A DNA stretch of 45,280 nucleotides from Actinomycetes bacterium (lineage in GTDB: Bacteria; Actinomycetota; Acidimicrobiia; Acidimicrobiales; Palsa-688). The stretch lies in contig JAJZJY010000002.1 of the NCBI GenBank assembly GCA_021809885.1, positions 1-45,280 of the forward strand. The letters are read 5' to 3'. The notes beneath the pieces are model-generated. The model searched no databases. It was not told the origin of the DNA and saw only the letters and a list, made by a program, of their open reading frames with translations. A program made the position numbers and the translations under genes. This document shows, piece after piece, positions 8,329-20,271 of this stretch; the stretch's first letter is position 1, and each line of letters starts with the position of its first letter.

Positions 8329-9333
8329 GTGCCCAGGGTCGTCGCCGCCACCGACAAGTTCCGCGGCACCGCCAGTGCCGCCGAGATCGCCCTGGCCGTT
8401 GCTCGTGCGGCTGCCGGAGCGGGATGGGACTGCGACCAGGTACCGGTCTCCGACGGGGGTGAAGGCTTCGCCGACGTGCTCGGGGGCCGGTCCCGCCTCG
8501 TCCGGGCTCACGACCCGCTCGGCCGGGAGCTGGAGGCCGAGTGGCGGCTACTCGACGACGGCCGCACCGCCGTCGTCGAGATGGCCCTCGTGTCGGGGCT
8601 CCAGCTCATCGGAGGAGCGGAGGCCAACGACGCCGTGGCGGCCGACACGACAGGCACCGGCGAGCTCATCGCCGCGGCTGTCAAGGCAGGCGCCCGGCGT
8701 GTGCTGGTGGGCGCCGGGGGCTCAGCGACCACCGACGGCGGCCTGGCGGCCGTCGGGGTGCTCGAGCCGCACAGCCGCCTGAGGGGCGTCGAGTTGGTCG
8801 TGGCGTGCGACGTGCTCATCCCCTTCGTCGACGCCGCCCGGCTCTTCGCCCCCCAGAAGGGAGCGTCCCCGCCCCAGGTGGAGCTGCTCGCCCGCCGTCT
8901 CGAGCGGCTGGTGCAGGTCTACCGGGCACGCTTCGGGGTGGATGTCTCGGCCATCCCCGGCGGCGGTGCCGCCGGCGGCCTCGCCGGGGGGTTGGCGGCC
9001 ATCGGCGCCGCCCTCGTCCCCGGCTTCGATGTGGTCGCCGAGGCGGTCGACCTCGTGGACCGCATCGACGGCGCAGACCTGGTGGTGACGGGGGAGGGCG
9101 CCCTCGACGAGCAGTCGTTCGCCGGCAAGGCCGTCGGCGGTGTGATCGGCCTGGCAGGTGAGCTCGGAGTCCCGGCGCTCGTGGTCGCCGGCGACCTTGT
9201 CGGGGACCGCCCCGAGATCACGGCCGAGGTGCAGATCCTCGTCGAGCGGTTTGGGCCTGCCCGCGCCATGGCCGACCCGGCCGGCTGTGTGCAGGAGGTG
9301 GTGGCAGGGTGCCTGGCCGCCCGGAGAGGCTGA
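8329..9333 (+). CDS. Glycerate kinase
   Basis: VVAATDKFRGTASAAEIALAVARA...VSDGGEGF...VGAGGSATTDGGLAAV...GGGAAGGLAGGL...VVTGEGALDEQSFAGKAVGGV. Confidence 0.88.
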   Translation: MPRVVAATDKFRGTASAAEIALAVARAAAGAGWDCDQVPVSDGGEGFADVLGGRSRLVRAHDPLGRELEAEWRLLDDGRTAVVEMALVSGLQLIGGAEANDAVAADTTGTGELIAAAVKAGARRVLVGAGGSATTDGGLAAVGVLEPHSRLRGVELVVACDVLIPFVDAARLFAPQKGASPPQVELLARRLERLVQVYRARFGVDVSAIPGGGAAGGLAGGLAAIGAALVPGFDVVAEAVDLVDRIDGADLVVTGEGALDEQSFAGKAVGGVIGLAGELGVPALVVAGDLVGDRPEITAEVQILVERFGPARAMADPAGCVQEVVAGCLAARRG

Positions 9334-9403
9334 GCTCACCCGGCACCTCGGGTAAAGGTCGCCTTGCGGACGGTGCCGCGATGCGCCAACATGGGTGCGA
9401 CAG

Positions 9404-9490
9404 TCATCGAGAGCGGCTGAGGGACGGGCCCTGAGACGCCGCGGCAACCCGGTCACGCGTGACCCACGGTGCCAATGCCCGGTTCGATGA
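9404..9490 (+). promoter_or_regulatory. SAM riboswitch (SAM-I/IV clan)
   Basis: P1 TCATCGA (9404-9410) pairs with TCGATGA (9484-9490); core AGAGCGGCTGAGGGACGGGCCCTGAGACGCCGCGGCAACCC and ACGGTGCCAATGCCCG match the S-box consensus. Confidence 0.85.
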
Positions 9491-9503
9491 GGAGGCCAGT
9501 TCC

Positions 9504-10741
<1,238 letters not shown>

Positions 10742-10745
<4 letters not shown>

Positions 10746-11020
10746 ACATGCCCGCCATCCGCATCCCCACCCAGCTGCGCAACCTCACCGGCGGAGCGGC
10801 CGAAGTGACCGTCGAGGGCGGGACGGTCGCCGAGGTCCTCGCCGCGCTCGACGCTTCTCACCCCGGCTTCGCCGAGCGCCTCTACGACGTGGACGGGCGC
10901 ATCCGGCGCTTCGTCAACGTGTTCGTCGCCGACGAGGACATCCGCTTCCTCGACGGGCCGGCTACCCCCGTGGCCTCCGGGGCCACCGTTTCGATCGTGC
11001 CGGCGGTGGCCGGGGGCTGA
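10742..11020 (+). CDS. MoaD/ThiS/CysO-like sulfur-carrier protein
   Basis: MPAIRIPTQLRNLTGGAAEVTVEGGTVAEVLAALDASHPGFAERLYD...RRFVNVFVADEDIRFLDGPATPVASGATVSIVPAVAGG; C-terminal diGly; start overlaps upstream stop (GTGA). Confidence 0.88.
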
Positions 11021-11076
11021 ACTCCCACTCCGAGCACCAGATGGGTTGCGGTAGCGCCCCGGGAGGCGGTTAACTG

Positions 11077-11103
11077 TTAGCACTCCCACACTGAGAGTGC
11101 TAA
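11077..11103 (+). promoter_or_regulatory. CIRCE operator (HrcA binding site)
   Basis: TTAGCACTC-N9-GAGTGCTAA, perfect inverted repeat upstream of groEL. Confidence 0.96.
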
Positions 11104-12759
<1,656 letters not shown>

Positions 12760-12805
12760 CCGGCTGGTCCGGCAGGTAGTGGAGAGGACTACTGGTCCGC
12801 GCAGC

Positions 12806-12841
12806 GGGCCGGCCGCCGGAGACGTGTCCGGCGGCCGGCCC
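12806..12841. terminator. GC-rich hairpin terminator downstream of groEL
   Basis: Perfect 15-bp stem GGGCCGGCCGCCGGA / TCCGGCGGCCGGCCC with a 6-nt loop; no clear U-tract. Confidence 0.65.
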
Positions 12842-12860
12842 ATCGCCGTAAGATCAACCA

Positions 12861-13547
12861 ATGAGCGAACCGTTGGGGCCGTCCGAGGGGCTGGGTGTCC
12901 TGCACCTGTTCTGCAAGGTCCGGCCTGACACCGACGTCGAGGCCGTGGTGGCCGCCGTCAAGGACGGCCAGGACGAGCAGCAGCAGGTTGTGTGCTTCTC
13001 GGTCCTCGGCCACAAGGCGGATGCCGGGTTCATGGTCCTCGGTCGGGACTGGGTCCGGCTCCGCCGCTTCCAGTCCCGCGTGCAGGCGGCCGGCCTCGAT
13101 GTCGCCGACTCCTACGTCTCGCTCACCGAGGTTTCCGAGTACGCCAGGGCGTCGGTCGAAAAGCAGAAGCTCGGCCCCCGCCTGTACCCGAAGCTCCCGC
13201 CAGCCGGGAAGCGAGCAGTGTGCTTCTATCCCATGTCCAAGCGACGCTCGGAGGGGGCCAACTGGTACCAGTTGGATTTCGAGGATCGTCGTGACCTCAT
13301 GGCCGAGCACGGGGTCTCGGGCCGGCGGTTCGCGGGACGGGTGCTGCAGCTCGTGACCGGGTCGACCGGCCTCGACGACTACGAGTGGGGTGTCACGCTC
13401 TTCGCCGTGCACCCAGACGACCTGAAGGAGTGCGTCTACACGATGCGCTTCGACGAGGCCTCGGCACGGTATGCCGAGTTCGGCCCCTTCTACGCCGGCA
13501 CCGTGGCCGAGGTGGAAGAAGTTCTGGCGGACGCCGGCCTGCAGTAA
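12861..13547 (+). CDS. hemQ: Coproheme decarboxylase HemQ (chlorite dismutase family)
   Basis: RAVCFYPMSKRRSEGANWYQLDFEDRRDLMAEHGVSGRRFAGRVLQLVTGSTGLDDYEWGVTLFAVHPDDLKECVYTMRFDEASARYAEFGPFYAG is characteristic of HemQ. Confidence 0.93.
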   Translation: MSEPLGPSEGLGVLHLFCKVRPDTDVEAVVAAVKDGQDEQQQVVCFSVLGHKADAGFMVLGRDWVRLRRFQSRVQAAGLDVADSYVSLTEVSEYARASVEKQKLGPRLYPKLPPAGKRAVCFYPMSKRRSEGANWYQLDFEDRRDLMAEHGVSGRRFAGRVLQLVTGSTGLDDYEWGVTLFAVHPDDLKECVYTMRFDEASARYAEFGPFYAGTVAEVEEVLADAGLQ

Positions 13548-13566
13548 TCACAGCGGCCGGCGACGG

Positions 13567-15414
13567 CTACCGCCTCGGCGCCCTTCCGGCTGTCGCTGCG
13601 TCGCCCGACATGGGATCGGTGCCGGAAGGAGCGGAGGAGTTGCGAGCGTTCCAGCGGCGCCAGACGAGCCGGTGGAGCGGCACGATCTCCGGGATGTTGC
13701 GGATGCCGGGGACGAACGGCACGGCGAGCAGGAGGAGCGTGGCGGCGCCCGTCAGGTAGATGGCGATGAGGTCGACGTTGGACGACGACCGGAACCCGGG
13801 CATCTGGTACCACAAGGTGTACAGCCACAGCCACGGCTGCCCCGGGTAGCTGCCGGTCTCGTTCGTGACGCCCCACTGGCTCCCGGTCAGGTGCTCGGCG
13901 TGGGCGACGTTCGAGAAGTAGGCGCCGTCCTCCAGGAAGAGGAGCGGCTTGGTGAAGTCCGTGCCGTAGAAGGTCCGGTTGGCCAGCAGGTCGGTGTCGA
14001 GAGCGCCGCTGCGGGCGAGGGTCAGCTCGGCGGCGGCCATGGCCGGCACCGGGCCGTCGGATGCCGGGGGGACGACCGGCGCCCCGTTGCGGAAGGTCAC
14101 CTTCGTCACGGCCTTGCCGTAGGCGGCGGCCCAGGCGACCTGCGTCGAGTGGGGGGCGGCCTCGTAGCGGCGGAGGGCGGCTGCGAGGCGGGCGTCGCTC
14201 GGCGCCAGCTTGGCGAGCGGCTGCAGGACGAAGCTACGGGCAGGGTCTATGGGGTCCTGTACGCCGCCGATCCGCTGCCACGAGACACCGATGCGCTGCA
14301 CGTCATTGCTTGCCGTGTTGTACGGGGGCCCGTACGTGGCCGTCTCGCTGGTCCCGTCCAGCTCGCTGGCGACCGTCGCGACGAAGTCCGCCGGGGCGAC
14401 GCGGGCCCAAGTCGCGATCGTGATCGGCGGCTGGTCGGGGGAGGACAGGAGGGCGGCGAGGAGGATCACGAGGACGGTGGCGATCCCGGCGGCGGCGGTG
14501 GCCTCCTTGACTATGTCGTAGACCCGGGTGGGGCCCTTCCAGTCCGCCCGGTCTGCTGCGGCGGCGGCCCGGCGGGCGGACCGCCCACGGGGGCGCCGCA
14601 CGGGCAGGGGATGGCTCACGCCTCGCACGCGCACCAGCAGCACGTGGGCGCCCACGATCGCGACGAGCACGATGGGGACCAGGACGACGTGCCAGAGGAG
14701 CATCTGGCCGAAGTTCATGAGGTTGAACGCGCCGCCGAGGCCGGTCGCGTTGACCGCGTCCTTGCCGTTGGTCGAGATCCACTGCGAGTCGAAGTTCTGC
14801 TGGGAGAGATAGCCGGTGAAGGCTTCGACGACCGACACCGCGAACGCGGCTACGCCGGTCATCCAGGTGAGCGCCCGGCGGCCCCGCCACGCGGCCATCC
14901 AGAACTTCCCCCACAGGTGGATCACCATGAACGCCATGAACAGCTCCACCGACCACAGGTGCAGGCTGTTGAAGAAGTGGCCGACCGGGCTCGTGTGCCA
15001 CCAGTCGGCGCCGCCGAGGGCGATGGCGAACCCCGACACGATCGCCAGGCCGAGGGCCGCCAGGCTCGCCACGCCGAACACGTAGATCCACGAGGCCACG
15101 TACGCCGGCTGCCGGTCCGGCAGGAGCTTCCCCGGCGGGAGGACCCGCAGCCCGGCGCGGCGGATGGCCCCAGTCCACGTCCGGTCGCCCGTGCCGGCGG
15201 CCCCGTCGCTCCGGTCGTCGAGCACCTTGGGGTCGCTGTCGTTCGCGGCGGCCGGGCCGGCGTCCTCGGCATGTCCGGGGAAGCGGACCAGCAGGGCGGC
15301 CCCGAAGATCACCACCATGACGCCGACCAGCCAGACGTTCGCCACCGAGAGGGTGAAGACCGACCAGTGCAGGTAGGTTCCGGGACGGCTTAGGTTCACG
15401 ACGGAGCCGAGCAT
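13567..15414 (-). CDS. Cytochrome b N-terminal domain membrane protein with large C-terminal extension
   Basis: WWHTSPVGHFFNSLHLWSVELFMAFMVIHLWGKFWMAAWRGRRALTWMTGVAAF...FTGYLSQQNFDSQW...LLWHVVLVPIVLVAIVGAHVLLVRVRGVSHP resembles the QcrB four-helix heme-binding bundle. Confidence 0.82.
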   Translation of the reverse strand: MLGSVVNLSRPGTYLHWSVFTLSVANVWLVGVMVVIFGAALLVRFPGHAEDAGPAAANDSDPKVLDDRSDGAAGTGDRTWTGAIRRAGLRVLPPGKLLPDRQPAYVASWIYVFGVASLAALGLAIVSGFAIALGGADWWHTSPVGHFFNSLHLWSVELFMAFMVIHLWGKFWMAAWRGRRALTWMTGVAAFAVSVVEAFTGYLSQQNFDSQWISTNGKDAVNATGLGGAFNLMNFGQMLLWHVVLVPIVLVAIVGAHVLLVRVRGVSHPLPVRRPRGRSARRAAAAADRADWKGPTRVYDIVKEATAAAGIATVLVILLAALLSSPDQPPITIATWARVAPADFVATVASELDGTSETATYGPPYNTASNDVQRIGVSWQRIGGVQDPIDPARSFVLQPLAKLAPSDARLAAALRRYEAAPHSTQVAWAAAYGKAVTKVTFRNGAPVVPPASDGPVPAMAAAELTLARSGALDTDLLANRTFYGTDFTKPLLFLEDGAYFSNVAHAEHLTGSQWGVTNETGSYPGQPWLWLYTLWYQMPGFRSSSNVDLIAIYLTGAATLLLLAVPFVPGIRNIPEIVPLHRLVWRRWNARNSSAPSGTDPMSGDAATAGRAPRR

Positions 15415-15500
15415 GGGCCGATGTTAGGGACCGCCCGGCGAGGCCTCTCTAGGGTCGAAGGGCCCTCCCGAGCCGCCGACGGTCCCGGCTTGTGCAGCTG

Positions 15501-17000
15501 TCAGCAGGGGCGGGGGTCGTAGGGCGTCAGCTGGTCCTGGGAGCTGGTCGGCGCCTGGCCCCCGGGTGTTGGGACGGAGGCGGCCGATCGCGGTGTGGTG
15601 GTCGCGGTGGTACCCGAACCGCCAGCCGTCGACGCCCGGTGGGGGGGGATCACGGCGAAGGTCGAGCCCGCCTGCACGTCGACGGTGCCCGCAGGCACAC
15701 CGGCCGCGGACTGCATGACCACGGCTCCTCCAAGGTGCAGGAACACAGCGTACCCCTCCGCCAGCTGGCCGGGATGGTACTGGACGACGGTCTCGGTCGG
15801 CGAGGCGGGGACGACGCCGATCGTCTGGGAGGTGACGTGGAAGCCGCCGGCGGTGAGCCCCGCAGCCGCTGCTGACGCCACGCTCGCAACCCCGGAGATG
15901 TTGGTGATCGTCACGGCACTCGGACGAGAGGCGATCGGTAGCGAGCCTGCATCCCAGGCACGGATGGTGTTCAGGTCGGCCGGCTCGACGGGGAACTCGA
16001 CGGAGCCCTTGTCGTAGCCCGCGAACACGTAGCCGGCGTTGCCGGCACCGTTCACCAACGTCACCGGGAACGTACGTGCCGGTGCGTTTGCAGGGTTGAC
16101 GGTGTGGTAGCGCTCGATGAGCGGTACGAGCTGCGCCTTCAGCCCCGGGTCGATCGTGAGCTGGTTGAGCACAGCGGAGAGGAAGGCGTTCGTCTGGAGA
16201 GGGTTGCCGATCCCCTGGCGCTCGGCGGTCTTGGCGAGCACCCGGATGAAGGTGTGGTCGCGCACGATGCGGGCGAGGTCGGACTCCGGGTCGTAGGGCC
16301 ACGCGGCCGGGTTGGAGGGGCTCACCCCCGGTGGGTCGTACTGGAGGTGGCGGCTGCGCACCAGGGCGAGGGCCTGCTGGCCGTGGATCAGCTGGCAGCC
16401 CGTGTGGTTGATGTCGAGCCCCGAGTACGCGTCGTACAGCCGCTCGGGGAAGTTGAGGCGGATGCCGCCGAGGGCATTCACCGTCTGGAGGAAGCCGTCG
16501 AAGTCGACCTCCACGTAGTGGTTGATGGTGATGCCGAAGTCCTGGTGGATGGCGGCGACCAGGTTGTTGGGGCCGAGCTTTCCGTCGTTGAGGGCGGCGT
16601 CGATCTTCTGCGGGCTGCCCACCGGGCTGCCCGCCGGCATCGGAGCGAGCAGGTCACGGGGGATCGACAGGATCGAGGCTGTTCGGGTGCGCGGGTCGAG
16701 GTGAAGGACCATGATCACGTCGGCGAGCGTCCCGCTCAGCAGCGCCGGGTTGCCGAAGTTGACCATCGTCTGGCCCGCCCGGGTCTGGTTGCCGATGAGC
16801 AGGATGTTCTCCGCTGGCAGGCCGGCGTAGGCCTGGCTGCGGTCGGCGCGCCCCTCGCCCTGGGACAAGCCGGCACCCGATCCGGTGCGTACCCGACCCA
16901 ACTCGTACCGTGCGTACCCGTACACAGCGCCCGCGCTCACGAGTAGCAGGGCGACCATGATGTTCACGCTCACGAGGACGCGGCGCGGCCATCTCGGCAT
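15501..17000 (-). CDS. LytR-CpsA-Psr (LCP) family protein with LytR_C domain
   Basis: N-terminal TM; ADVIMVLHLDPRTRTASILSIPRDLLAPMPAG...KIDAALNDG...GITINHYVEVDFDGFLQTVNALGGIRLNFPE...GCQLIHGQQALALVRSRH. Confidence 0.9.
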   Translation of the reverse strand: MPRWPRRVLVSVNIMVALLLVSAGAVYGYARYELGRVRTGSGAGLSQGEGRADRSQAYAGLPAENILLIGNQTRAGQTMVNFGNPALLSGTLADVIMVLHLDPRTRTASILSIPRDLLAPMPAGSPVGSPQKIDAALNDGKLGPNNLVAAIHQDFGITINHYVEVDFDGFLQTVNALGGIRLNFPERLYDAYSGLDINHTGCQLIHGQQALALVRSRHLQYDPPGVSPSNPAAWPYDPESDLARIVRDHTFIRVLAKTAERQGIGNPLQTNAFLSAVLNQLTIDPGLKAQLVPLIERYHTVNPANAPARTFPVTLVNGAGNAGYVFAGYDKGSVEFPVEPADLNTIRAWDAGSLPIASRPSAVTITNISGVASVASAAAAGLTAGGFHVTSQTIGVVPASPTETVVQYHPGQLAEGYAVFLHLGGAVVMQSAAGVPAGTVDVQAGSTFAVIPPHRASTAGGSGTTATTTPRSAASVPTPGGQAPTSSQDQLTPYDPRPC

Positions 17001-17195
17001 GTGCCGAAGTCGGCTTCCGCGCCGTAGGTGGGCGGCGCCTGGGCGCCGGCTGCCGTTGCTCACGAGCAACCAGCATGGCTGACAGCGATGCGCATGAGTA
17101 CGCGCTCGTGGGTGGGCGGTCGTGAGCAGACGGCAGCCCCCGAGCAGCGCGCGCCGCAAAGGGGGTGCACGGCGGCTGGCGTACGCTCGATCTCC

Positions 17196-18005
17196 GTGAG
17201 CTCGCAGCACCGGTCGATCGGCACCCTCATCGATACCCTACGGGAGCGACTCGCCCGGCTGGAGTCCGTCGTGGTGGCCTACAGCGGTGGGGTGGACTCG
17301 GCGCTCCTGGCCCACCAGGCGTCGGATGTGCTCGGGCGGCGTGCGCTGGCGGTGACAGCCTCGTCGCCGTCCCTGCCGCCGGCGGAGCTCGAGTCCTGCG
17401 AAGCGACGGCGGGCGCATGGGGGCTGCGCTGGAGGGCTGTGCGCACAGACGAGATGGACCGCCCGGCGTATGTCGCCAACGGCGCCGACCGCTGCTGGCA
17501 CTGCAAGTCGGCGCTGATGGACCAGTTGTTGCCCATCGCCGAGGTAGAGGGCGCCACCGTGGTGCTCGGCGTCAACCTCGACGACCTCGGGGACCACCGC
17601 CCCGGTCGGCAGGCGGCGGCCGACCGGGGAGCGCTCTTCCCGCTCGTCGACGCGGGCTTCTCCAAGGCAGACGTGCGTCGCTGCGCCCGCCACCTCGGGC
17701 TGGAGGTGTGGGACAAGCCGGCGGCGGCATGCCTGGCGTCGCGGCTTCCGTACGGCACTCCGGTGACCCTGCGGACCCTCGACAGGGTCGGGCGGGCGGA
17801 GGCGGCCATGCGGGCGCTCGGCTTCCGACAGGTCCGCGTCCGTCACTACGGCGACACGGCGCGCGTGGAGGTGGACACCGCCGACCTGGCACGGGCGGTC
17901 GAGGCCCGCGAGGCAGTGGTGCCGGCCGTCAGATCCGCCGGGTACCGCTACGTGACCCTGGACCTGGAGGGTTTCCGCTCGGGCAATCTCAACCCACCCC
18001 GCTAG
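17196..18005 (+). CDS. larE: ATP-dependent sacrificial sulfur transferase LarE
   Basis: VVVAYSGGVDSALLAHQASDVLG PP-loop; DRCWHCKSALMDQL; PAAACLASRLPYGTPVT. Confidence 0.88.
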   Translation: MSSQHRSIGTLIDTLRERLARLESVVVAYSGGVDSALLAHQASDVLGRRALAVTASSPSLPPAELESCEATAGAWGLRWRAVRTDEMDRPAYVANGADRCWHCKSALMDQLLPIAEVEGATVVLGVNLDDLGDHRPGRQAAADRGALFPLVDAGFSKADVRRCARHLGLEVWDKPAAACLASRLPYGTPVTLRTLDRVGRAEAAMRALGFRQVRVRHYGDTARVEVDTADLARAVEAREAVVPAVRSAGYRYVTLDLEGFRSGNLNPPR

Positions 18006-18052
18006 CGCGTCGGACCGCCCTCGTCCGGGCCCGGGGCGCGAGCGCCGCTCGT

Positions 18053-18307
18053 CTACTGACGTTTCCCCTTGCCCCGGCGCCTCCGCGGTGGGGGGAGACC
18101 CGCTAGGCCGTCGGCCGTGTTGCTCATAGGTGTGCTCGGGCCCTGGGCCCACCCCGCCCCCATCATCGCCCGGGCCTCGAAGAAGAGGCAGTCATCGGGG
18201 CACGCGAAGGGGGCCTCGGCTGCGATCCCCAGCCGGCAGCGCTCTGCGACCTCGTCCCGCGACGAGCTCCGCGCGAGGTAGTGACGGCAATCGGTGCGAG
18301 TGGTCAC
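18053..18307 (-). CDS. Small Cys-containing hypothetical protein
   Basis: GTG start; TTRTDCRHYLARSSSRDEVAERCRLGIAAEAPFACPDDCLFFEARAMMGAGW...; four Cys with regular spacing. Confidence 0.6.
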   Translation of the reverse strand: MTTRTDCRHYLARSSSRDEVAERCRLGIAAEAPFACPDDCLFFEARAMMGAGWAQGPSTPMSNTADGLAGLPPPRRRRGKGKRQ

Positions 18308-18400
18308 GACAGAAGTTTCCCATGCGCCGAGGCCGTTGCGGCGCCACCTCCGATGTCGGGCGACGAGGGCTGGAGCAGGCGCCCGGTAGCCTGCGGGCCG

Positions 18401-19114
18401 ATGGAGCCCTCCGTCAGCGAGCTCGACCTGATCCGCTGGAGCGAAGCGCTCGCCGGGATCGCCCGGACGGGGCTCGGGTTCACGGAGAGCCTCTACGAGC
18501 GGGAGCGCTACGAGGAGGTTCTGAAGGTCGCAGCCGACATCCGAGTGCACGCCGTGCACGGTCCGCCGCCCTCCCCGCCCGAGATCGTTGACGGCTGGCT
18601 GGCAAGCGTGAGCCCGGGCATCACCGGCTACGTCACGCCCAAGGTGGCGGTGGGAGCAGTCGTCGGCAACGACCGCGGCGAGATCCTGCTCCTGCAAAGG
18701 GGCGACTCCGGCGTGTGGCTCTACCCGACCGGTTGGGCCGACATCGGCTATTCGCCGGCCGAGGTCGCGGTCAAGGAGGTGCTCGAGGAGACCGGCATCG
18801 AGGCAGCGCCCGTCCGGCTGATCGCCGTGCTCGACGGGCAGCGATTCGGGTCGCGGTCACTTCCCTTCTACTCCGTCGTGTTCCATCTCCGCGCCATCGG
18901 AGGCGACCTCGTGCCCCACCCCCTCGAGGCCCGCGCGGTGGGATGGTTTGGCCGGGACGCCCTCCCGGCGCCTCTGGCGGGCCCCGAGCGCTGGGTGGAG
19001 CTGGCGTTCTCCGCCATCGCCGATCGCTCCCTCGACGTGTACTTCGACGTGCCGCGCCAGGAGATCTGGCGCCGTGTCCCCGAGGTGGGGGAGTCGACCC
19101 CGCCTCCCGCCTGA
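18401..19114 (+). CDS. NUDIX hydrolase with N-terminal extension
   Basis: PTGWADIGYSPAEVAVKEVLEETGIEA matches the Nudix box (GX5EX7REUXEEXGU-like). Confidence 0.88.
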   Translation: MEPSVSELDLIRWSEALAGIARTGLGFTESLYERERYEEVLKVAADIRVHAVHGPPPSPPEIVDGWLASVSPGITGYVTPKVAVGAVVGNDRGEILLLQRGDSGVWLYPTGWADIGYSPAEVAVKEVLEETGIEAAPVRLIAVLDGQRFGSRSLPFYSVVFHLRAIGGDLVPHPLEARAVGWFGRDALPAPLAGPERWVELAFSAIADRSLDVYFDVPRQEIWRRVPEVGESTPPPA

Positions 19115-19157
19115 CGTGGCGCGCCGGCGAGCCGATCCGGAGGGAGCCGCTGCCCTG

Positions 19158-19766
19158 GTGTCACGTTGGCGCCGGCCGGTCGGTGTGGTGCCGGCGGCGA
19201 TGGATGCGGTCTCCGTCGAGCAGCGACTGGACGGCCTCGGCGAGGCCGGGGCCCGGGCACGCGCCCTCGACCTGGCCACTGTCGAGGTCATGCGGACGTT
19301 GGCCGGGCTGAGCCCGCTGACCTCGGGCCTCGTGGAGACGTACCTGGAGCGGATCGGTCGACCGCTGCGGGACCTCGGCTTCGACGCCGGAGCGATGCTC
19401 GTCACCCGCGGCTACGCTGCCCACCTGGCCGTGGAAGCGGACCACGCCGCCTACGGCGCTGCCGACGTCCCTGTGATCGGCGGGCTGCCGCCGGCGCGGG
19501 ACGGCCGGGCGCCGGCGGACCTGCTGACTCGTGTGGTGCGTGCCACGCGCCGCGGTTTCGGGCGCCTGCGGGCGGTGGATGACGAGGTGTGGGACGGGTT
19601 CGTCGCCTGCTCGACCTTCCGGGTGCACCGCCTGGCGGGCGCCGCTGGGGCCGCCGACGAGCCGGTCGGCTTCGTCGACCCGGTGGTTGTCGAGGCCCTC
19701 GTCCGGTTGGGCTGGATCCTCCGGCAGGTGGACCTGCACTACGGCCAGCAACCGGACCGGCGCTGA
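19158..19766 (+). CDS. Hypothetical protein
   Basis: ORF with coherent codon use; alternative ATG at 19200; no recognised family. Confidence 0.5.
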   Translation: MSRWRRPVGVVPAAMDAVSVEQRLDGLGEAGARARALDLATVEVMRTLAGLSPLTSGLVETYLERIGRPLRDLGFDAGAMLVTRGYAAHLAVEADHAAYGAADVPVIGGLPPARDGRAPADLLTRVVRATRRGFGRLRAVDDEVWDGFVACSTFRVHRLAGAAGAADEPVGFVDPVVVEALVRLGWILRQVDLHYGQQPDRR

Positions 19767-19779
19767 CCGGTCGCTCTGC

Positions 19780-20265
19780 TCAGCCCGCTGCCAGCTGCGC
19801 GAGCAGGGCGTCCACCACGGAGATCCCTCCCCCGGTGCGCTCCCAGTCGTCGCCGACGGTGTCGTGATCGACGAGGCCCACAGCGTCGGGCGGGACACCG
19901 ATGGCGGCCCCCGTCGCCTCTGCCAGCGGCTGCGGCTCGATCCGGTCGTCCGGCTCGATCGGGAACGCCTCCAGCCCGTCCCACAGCCTCATGAGTGGAG
20001 CGGGCGCCGCCTCGCCGGTGGCGAGCGCCAGGGCCGTCCTCGAGAAGACCTCCTCGGTGGCGATGCCCGGCGGCCGGCGGTAGCCGGCGACCGGGTGCAG
20101 CCGCCACTCGACCAGCGCGCCGCCCGGTCCGTCCTCACGTATCCAGACCTGTGAGCCGTTGACGTAGGTGTCGAGTGGTTCGCCGAAGTGTTCGTCGAGG
20201 GCGACGACCAGTGCGGGCGTCGCCCTCCACACGCAGCTCGCGACGCGCTCGGAGCACCGGGCCAC
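19780..20265 (-). CDS. Hypothetical protein
   Basis: 161-aa ORF between convergent ORF end and PAC2 gene; no recognised family. Confidence 0.5.
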   Translation of the reverse strand: MARCSERVASCVWRATPALVVALDEHFGEPLDTYVNGSQVWIREDGPGGALVEWRLHPVAGYRRPPGIATEEVFSRTALALATGEAAPAPLMRLWDGLEAFPIEPDDRIEPQPLAEATGAAIGVPPDAVGLVDHDTVGDDWERTGGGISVVDALLAQLAAG

Positions 20266-20271
20266 GGTGGC

